8,571 bases of DNA from an uncultured Candidatus Melainabacteria bacterium (lineage in GTDB: Bacteria > Cyanobacteriota > Vampirovibrionia > Gastranaerophilales > Gastranaerophilaceae). A program made the translations under genes and the position numbers. The first letter of the stretch is position 1; each line of letters begins with the position of its first letter. The notes under the pieces were generated by a model, which saw only the letters and a program-made list of their open reading frames with translations, was not told where the DNA came from and searched no databases. The stretch is from assembly GCA_937898445.1 (NCBI GenBank), contig CALEJY010000063.1, positions 1 to 8,571 of the forward strand, written 5' to 3'. This document shows positions 4,983 to 8,571 of this stretch, in pieces.

Positions 4983-5019
4983 AAAATAAACGGCTAAGCT
5001 TGTCTTAACCGTTTATTTT
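4983..5019 (-). terminator. Intrinsic terminator of the aquaporin gene
   Basis: Bases 4983-4998 and 5004-5019 pair over 16 positions with one C.A mismatch around the loop CTTGT. Read leftward, the stem ends in TTTATTTTTA, a U-rich tail suited to termination after the aquaporin gene, whose stop lies 21 bases upstream. The hairpin immediately precedes the hydrolase promoter, so terminator and promoter are nested. Confidence 0.75.
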
Positions 5020-5039
5020 ATGTGTTTTGAAAATTGTTT

Positions 5040-5675
5040 TTATTCAGCTTCAGTAATTTTATAAATTCCTGCTGCAGCAGCTCCTGCAAGGAAGTTTGCC
5101 AAAACAGTCCACAATGTAAGTTTAACTTGTGCCAATCCCATTAGAATTAAACCTAATGCAACTGCAGGGTTGAATGCCCCGTAACAAGTGCCGATTGTTG
5201 CAAGTAGAGCAACTAAAAGCACTGAACCGATTGCTAAACCGTAGTATGAATTCCCTTCATTCTTTTTAGAAGTTGCAGTTTGCAATACTGTGTAGCATAA
5301 CAAGAAAGTAAATAGAAATTCACATATCATCATTGGGAAAACGCTATATTGAGTTTCGTTTGAATATGGCGGAATTGCAACGATATAAGTTACTAAAAAT
5401 GCAGCCAAGCCACCACCTAAAAATTGTGCAATCATATATGGAACGAAATCTCTCCATTTTAATGCGCCTCTGATAGCTGCTGCAAAGGATACTGCAGGGT
5501 TATAATGTCCGCCTGAAACATGTCCTCCCATATATACCAATACCATCAAAACAAAACCGATTGCCAAAGGTGGGAAAGCTCCTCTGCCGTTTGGAAAACA
5601 TGAACATCCGATAGTAAATATTAGGAAAAATGCTCCGATAAATTCAACTAAACATTTTTTGAGTAATTCTCTCAT
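5040..5675 (-). CDS. Aquaporin/MIP-family channel with a non-canonical second motif
   Basis: This 211-residue inner-membrane protein has the aquaporin layout of six hydrophobic segments and two half-helices. The first half carries GGHVSGGHYNPAVS (Asn59-Pro60-Ala61), the second GTCYGAFNPAVALG (Asn169-Pro170-Ala171). The N-terminal VEFIGAFFLIF and the mid-protein CEFLFTFLL repeat the paired helix-1/helix-4 E.x.T motif. In water and glycerol channels the second NPA is almost always followed by Arg, which forms the selectivity filter; here it is Val172, so substrate selectivity may differ and no gene symbol is given. The start at ATG 5673-5675 is chosen because AAAGGAGGA lies 7 bases upstream; a longer TTG start at 5726 would overlap the -35 box. 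It is a single-gene unit, divergent from the next gene, with its own promoter and terminator. Confidence 0.92.
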   Translation of the reverse strand: MRELLKKCLVEFIGAFFLIFTIGCSCFPNGRGAFPPLAIGFVLMVLVYMGGHVSGGHYNPAVSFAAAIRGALKWRDFVPYMIAQFLGGGLAAFLVTYIVAIPPYSNETQYSVFPMMICEFLFTFLLCYTVLQTATSKKNEGNSYYGLAIGSVLLVALLATIGTCYGAFNPAVALGLILMGLAQVKLTLWTVLANFLAGAAAAGIYKITEAE

Positions 5676-5682
5676 ATAAAGT

Positions 5683-5726
5683 CCTCCTTTTTTGCAAATT
5701 TTAACATACAACTTATTTTTGTGCAA
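5683..5726 (-). promoter_or_regulatory. Promoter and ribosome binding site of the aquaporin gene
   Basis: On the minus strand, TTGCAC (5721-5726) and TAAAAT (5698-5703) are 17 bases apart, and TGT precedes the -10 box as an extended element. Initiation near 5691 leaves a leader of about 16 bases containing AGGAGG (5683-5688). This is the best complete promoter in the window. Confidence 0.75.
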
Positions 5727-5740
5727 TTCCCTAACAGGAA
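5727..5740. promoter_or_regulatory. Small palindrome in the divergent promoter region
   Basis: TTCC (5727-5730) and GGAA (5737-5740) flank CTAACA, directly upstream of the aquaporin -35 box and about 30 bases before the -10 of the divergent gene. The position fits an operator shared by both genes, but the match is only four bases per arm. Confidence 0.25.
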
Positions 5741-5768
5741 CGTAATCTTTTTATTTTCTAAAATTTCG

Positions 5769-5780
5769 TGATAGTATAAT
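5769..5780 (+). promoter_or_regulatory. -10 region of the pgeF-type gene, consistent with a leaderless start
   Basis: TGA-TAGTAT (TAGTAT at 5772-5777) is an extended -10 ending 6 bases before ATG 5784. An overlapping TATAAT (5775-5780) is a better hexamer but would place initiation slightly inside the coding region. No Shine-Dalgarno sequence and no clear -35 are visible. Confidence 0.5.
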
Positions 5781-5783
5781 TAT

Positions 5784-6524
5784 ATGTTTTATTTTGAAAA
5801 AATTAACGGAAAAAAGATTTTAAAAAGCACAGTATTGGATGGTTTGAACCACTTTTTTACAACAAGAGAAAGTGTTATAAAAACTAAAGAACCTGATTTT
5901 GAAAAAATAGTGGAAGAAAACAAAAAAGATATTTGCGAATTTTTTGGAATTGCAAAAGAAAATTTAATTCACCCGTCCCAAACTCATACATCTCATATCG
6001 AGGTTGCAAAAGTTGGGAAAAATTCGTACCCTGATACTGACGGATTGATTTTAACCAATAAAGAGCAGTCGATTTATTTGAATTTTGCGGATTGTACTCC
6101 TGTGATAATTTTTGATCCTGTTAAAAATATTGGTGCAGTTTCGCATGCTGGTTGGCGTGGAACTGCCGGAAATATTGCATCAAAAACAGTTGAAAAAATG
6201 CAAAAAGAATTTGGCTCAAATCCTTGTGATTTGAAATGCGCAATCGGTCCTGCGATATCTTTTTGTTGTTACAATGTTGGGGAAGAAGTTTTAGAAAAAG
6301 TTAAAATAACCGTGAAAAATTTTGACGGACTGTCAGAGATTAGAGAAGGTAATATTTATATTGATTTGAAGGGGATAAACAAACAACAGTTGATTGAAGT
6401 TGGGGTTAAACCTGAAAACATTGATGTTTGCCCTTATTGCACAGTTTGTAATAATGATTTGTTCTTTTCATACAGAAATGAAAATGCTACCACAAACCGC
6501 CATAGCGCAGTGATTAAGTTGTAA
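5784..6524 (+). CDS. pgeF: PgeF/YfiH family protein (peptidoglycan editing factor, multicopper-polyphenol-oxidase fold)
   Basis: The 246-residue length matches YfiH (about 243). The three metal-ligand residues appear with the family spacing: His68 in PSQTH, Cys104 in FADCTPV and His121 in SHAGWRGT. Further family marks are DGLILTN (86-92), AIGPAISFCCYNVG (153-166) and the C-terminal CT..NNDLFFSYRNE...TNRHSAVI. Members are reported to act on purine nucleosides, and E. coli YfiH (PgeF) prevents misincorporation of serine into peptidoglycan stem peptides; which role applies here cannot be read from sequence. No signal peptide, so cytoplasmic. It is divergent from the aquaporin gene, and its TAA (6522-6524) directly abuts the pabA stop from the other strand, with no terminator between. 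The start has no Shine-Dalgarno sequence. Confidence 0.93.
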   Translation: MFYFEKINGKKILKSTVLDGLNHFFTTRESVIKTKEPDFEKIVEENKKDICEFFGIAKENLIHPSQTHTSHIEVAKVGKNSYPDTDGLILTNKEQSIYLNFADCTPVIIFDPVKNIGAVSHAGWRGTAGNIASKTVEKMQKEFGSNPCDLKCAIGPAISFCCYNVGEEVLEKVKITVKNFDGLSEIREGNIYIDLKGINKQQLIEVGVKPENIDVCPYCTVCNNDLFFSYRNENATTNRHSAVIKL

Positions 6525-7094
6525 TTATATTTTTATAAAATTTTCCAACAATTCGTGTCCATATTCTGACAAAATCGCTTCCGGATGGAATTGTACACCA
6601 TATATTGGGAGATTTTTATGTTCAATTGCCATAATGACGTTGTCGTTTGTTTCGGCAGTAATTTTTAGTGGAATGTCTTTTGTTATTGATTTTGAAGAAA
6701 TCTCCAGTGAATGATATCTTGTTACTTTGAATTTTTGCGGCAAATTTGAAAATAGTTTTGAATTTTTATCAACATTGATTTCAAAGACTTTTCCATGAGT
6801 AGGGTTATTAGATTTAACTATTTTTGCGCCGAAAAATTGAGCGATACATTGATGCCCCAAACATATTCCCAAAATCTTTTTGGTTTTATAAAACTCTTTT
6901 ATAACATCCATAGAAATTCCTGCCGTGTCAGGGCTTCCGGCTCCGGGTGAAATTATAATGCTTTCAAAATTGATTTTTTTTAATTCATCAATTGTAATTT
7001 TGTCGTTTTCAAAAATTTTTGGTTCAATTCCCAATTCTTGCAGATATTGCACGATATTGTAGGTGAAAGAATCGTAATTATCAATCAAAATCAT
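6525..7094 (-). CDS. pabA: Glutamine amidotransferase subunit of aminodeoxychorismate synthase
   Basis: PabA releases ammonia from glutamine for PabB. The 189-residue protein is a complete class I amidotransferase: IDNYDSFTYNIVQYL at the N-terminus, nucleophile Cys78 in GICLGHQ, the RYHSL segment (126-130) and the catalytic His170-x-Glu172 in GVQFHPEA. The usual SPGPG is SPGAG here (49-53), a mild departure. The same family includes TrpG; assignment to PabA rests on the partner gene, which is PabB-like, although such subunits can serve both pathways. ATG 7092-7094 overlaps the pabBC stop as ATGA, and GAGGTGG within the last pabBC codons is its ribosome binding site, so the two are translationally coupled. 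No terminator follows; the stop abuts that of the convergent pgeF-type gene. Confidence 0.93.
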   Translation of the reverse strand: MILIDNYDSFTYNIVQYLQELGIEPKIFENDKITIDELKKINFESIIISPGAGSPDTAGISMDVIKEFYKTKKILGICLGHQCIAQFFGAKIVKSNNPTHGKVFEINVDKNSKLFSNLPQKFKVTRYHSLEISSKSITKDIPLKITAETNDNVIMAIEHKNLPIYGVQFHPEAILSEYGHELLENFIKI

Positions 7095-8571
7095 AATTCC
7101 ACCTCAACCATTCCCCTGACAGAGTTTACACAGTATATTTTTTCTGCGTGCAGAAGATCTTTTTTATACAAAATTTTCTCAGAACATTTCCCTTCATTGA
7201 GGAGTTTTTGCCTGTAAATTCCTCCCAATAATCCGCAATTGATTGGCGGAGTGAATAATTTCCTCTCAATTTGCAAAACGATATTACTCCTTGCGCCTTC
7301 TGTCAATTCTCCCTTTTCATTGAAAAATATTTCATCAAAAATTTCTCCTTTTTTTATTTTTTGGAAACTGTCGTAAAAATATGGGCGGTAAGTGGTTTTG
7401 TGATATAAAAATTCGTTTTTACTATTTTGAATTATTGGAGAAATAGAGATTTTTTTTGATGGATTTTGGTTTGAAATATCTTTGTATTCAAAATTAAATT
7501 CCCCATCTTTATTCAACAAAACTCTCAACATACAATTCTCTTTTTGAATTGGAATTTGTGGTTTTTCAAACTTGAAACCGAAATGTTTGGCAGATTTTTG
7601 CATTCTTGCAAAATGCTCGTTTTCATATAAAATTTTCCCGTTTTCAATTTTCATCGTTTCGATTATTTGGAATTCGTCATTCAAAAACTTGGTTTTAGTT
7701 AAAGTTTCTTCCCATTCGTCTTGAATATCGGAATCCCAAACGATTGCGCCACCCACTCGATATTTGAAAATATTTTGATTATTTGTTTTTTGCAGAATTC
7801 TGATTGGAACACTGAAAACAGTTTCGTCTGGCGAAATCATTCCGATAGCTCCGCAGTAGATGTTTCGGTCGCCTTTTTCAATATCTGAAATCACTTTCGT
7901 TGTGCTGATTTTGGGTGCGCCGGTGATTGAGCCGCAAGGAAAAATTGCATTGAATATGTCAAAAAGGGTCGTTTCTTCTTTCAAATCCGCTTCAATTTGT
8001 GATGTCATTTGGTGCAAAGTTTTGTGCGTTTCGATTTCAAAGAGTTTGGAAACTTTTACTGTGCCAGTTTTGGCAATTCTTCCTAAATCGTTTCGTAACA
8101 AATCCACGATCATAACATTTTCGGCACGGTTTTTTTCATCGTTTTTCAAAAATTCAACGAGTTTTTTGTCTTCTTCTATTGTTTTTCCTCTTTTTACAGT
8201 GCCTTTCATCGGTTTTGTCAAAATGTGATTGTTTTTCAATGTAAAAAATAATTCTGGTGAAAAAGACAAAACGGTGTCATACTCATTTTTTAGGAAAAAG
8301 TTGTAGGGTGTTTTTTGCTTTTCCAATAAAAAATTGAAAAGTTCAATTTCATCTCCCCTATAATCTACGTCAAAATCGTAAGTATAATTGACTTCGTAGG
8401 TGTTTCCGTTTGCGATTTCTTCTTTAATTTTATTAATTGCATTAGCATATTCACAAAAGTTTACACATGGAGTTTGGTTTAATAGCAATTTTTTTGTTTT
8501 TTTAGTTTTATATATATTATAGGAGTTAAATACTTCAAAATACAAAAGTGGGAAATCAGAACTTTGGTTAG
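7091..8571 (-). CDS. pabBC: Aminodeoxychorismate synthase component I fused to 4-amino-4-deoxychorismate lyase (5' end outside window)
   Basis: The frame stays open to the window edge, so the N-terminus is missing; 492 residues are visible (residue 1 = codon 8567-8569). Residues up to about 300 are the chorismate-binding domain: SFSPELFF, then TKPMKGTVKRG, in which Lys122 marks PabB rather than TrpE, ENVMIVDLLRNDLGR, HQMTSQIEA, CGSITGAPK and YRVGGAIVWDS followed by EWEE near the end of the domain. From about 303 (ETMKIENGKI) a fold-type IV PLP enzyme follows: YHKTTYRPY with Lys391 as likely PLP lysine, and ELTEGARSNI with GLLGGIYR near the C-terminus, as in PabC. The chain thus makes aminodeoxychorismate and splits it to p-aminobenzoate plus pyruvate, with PabA supplying ammonia. 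PabB-PabC fusions are known in several phyla. A TTG at 8543-8545 is not the start, because conserved-looking sequence (DFPLLYFEVF) continues upstream. Confidence 0.93.
   Translation of the reverse strand, partial: NQSSDFPLLYFEVFNSYNIYKTKKTKKLLLNQTPCVNFCEYANAINKIKEEIANGNTYEVNYTYDFDVDYRGDEIELFNFLLEKQKTPYNFFLKNEYDTVLSFSPELFFTLKNNHILTKPMKGTVKRGKTIEEDKKLVEFLKNDEKNRAENVMIVDLLRNDLGRIAKTGTVKVSKLFEIETHKTLHQMTSQIEADLKEETTLFDIFNAIFPCGSITGAPKISTTKVISDIEKGDRNIYCGAIGMISPDETVFSVPIRILQKTNNQNIFKYRVGGAIVWDSDIQDEWEETLTKTKFLNDEFQIIETMKIENGKILYENEHFARMQKSAKHFGFKFEKPQIPIQKENCMLRVLLNKDGEFNFEYKDISNQNPSKKISISPIIQNSKNEFLYHKTTYRPYFYDSFQKIKKGEIFDEIFFNEKGELTEGARSNIVLQIERKLFTPPINCGLLGGIYRQKLLNEGKCSEKILYKKDLLHAEKIYCVNSVRGMVEVEL

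Noticed and set aside
5676..5726. 17-codon N-terminal extension of the aquaporin from a TTG start
   Set aside because: It would include the promoter and the Shine-Dalgarno sequence; ATG 5673-5675 is preceded by AAAGGAGGA.
7860..8228. 122-codon rightward ORF opposite pabBC
   Set aside because: It mirrors the strongly conserved PabB coding strand; its composition is that of an antisense reading frame and no start signal is present.
8543..8545. TTG as start codon of the pabB-pabC fusion
   Set aside because: The frame remains open to the window edge and PabB needs more N-terminal sequence, so the gene is simply cut by the window.

Overview
The window is an AT-rich, densely packed bacterial segment that uses the standard genetic code (TAA, TAG and TGA all serve as stops). 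It looks like chromosomal DNA rather than a mobile element: most genes are conserved housekeeping types and no transposase, integrase, phage gene, CRISPR array, tRNA or rRNA is visible. The short N-terminal 'NFEGHK'-type segment on a surface protein, the cyanobacteria-like RecA C-terminus and the very low GC content suggest a gut Vampirovibrionia/Gastranaerophilales (Melainabacteria) genome. That placement is an inference from memory; other low-GC lineages cannot be excluded.

Layout, left to right. Bases 1-272 hold the 3' end of recA. It is followed by a degenerate intergenic inverted repeat (276-360), then a long palindrome (417-469) just upstream of a predicted lipoprotein gene (514-1491). 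Next come a 12-bp perfect hairpin and a small XRE-HTH/zinc-ribbon regulator gene (1559-1963). The 203-base gap 1964-2166 is the most unusual part. It carries an 11-base match to the 16S rRNA tail in front of a 20-codon ORF, an upstream sequence able to sequester that ribosome binding site, a bidirectional terminator lying inside the small ORF, and a long hairpin that an antisense promoter could transcribe from the other side. To its right are three leftward genes, probably co-transcribed: a secreted alpha/beta hydrolase (3769-4965), an unrecognised 196-residue protein (3139-3729) and the glycosidase nagZ (2167-3138). A leftward aquaporin-family gene (5040-5675) diverges from the rightward pgeF/yfiH-family gene (5784-6524). 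The window ends in a leftward para-aminobenzoate module: a pabB-pabC fusion that runs off the right edge, overlapping pabA by 4 bases.

How the genes work together. PabA, PabB and PabC supply the complete route from chorismate plus glutamine to p-aminobenzoate for folate. NagZ and the PgeF-type protein are both linked to peptidoglycan turnover or quality control, although they sit in separate transcription units. The hydrolase and the lipoprotein are exported.

Three genes (1559, 4965, 5784) share the same 5' layout: no Shine-Dalgarno sequence and a -10-like hexamer ending exactly 6 bases before the ATG, which predicts leaderless mRNAs. Genes with good Shine-Dalgarno sequences (lipoprotein, aquaporin, 196-residue protein, pabA) sit beside them. 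The best candidate for something undescribed is the 1964-2193 region, which has the architecture of a type I toxin-antitoxin or small-protein/antisense-RNA locus. The evidence is structural only.
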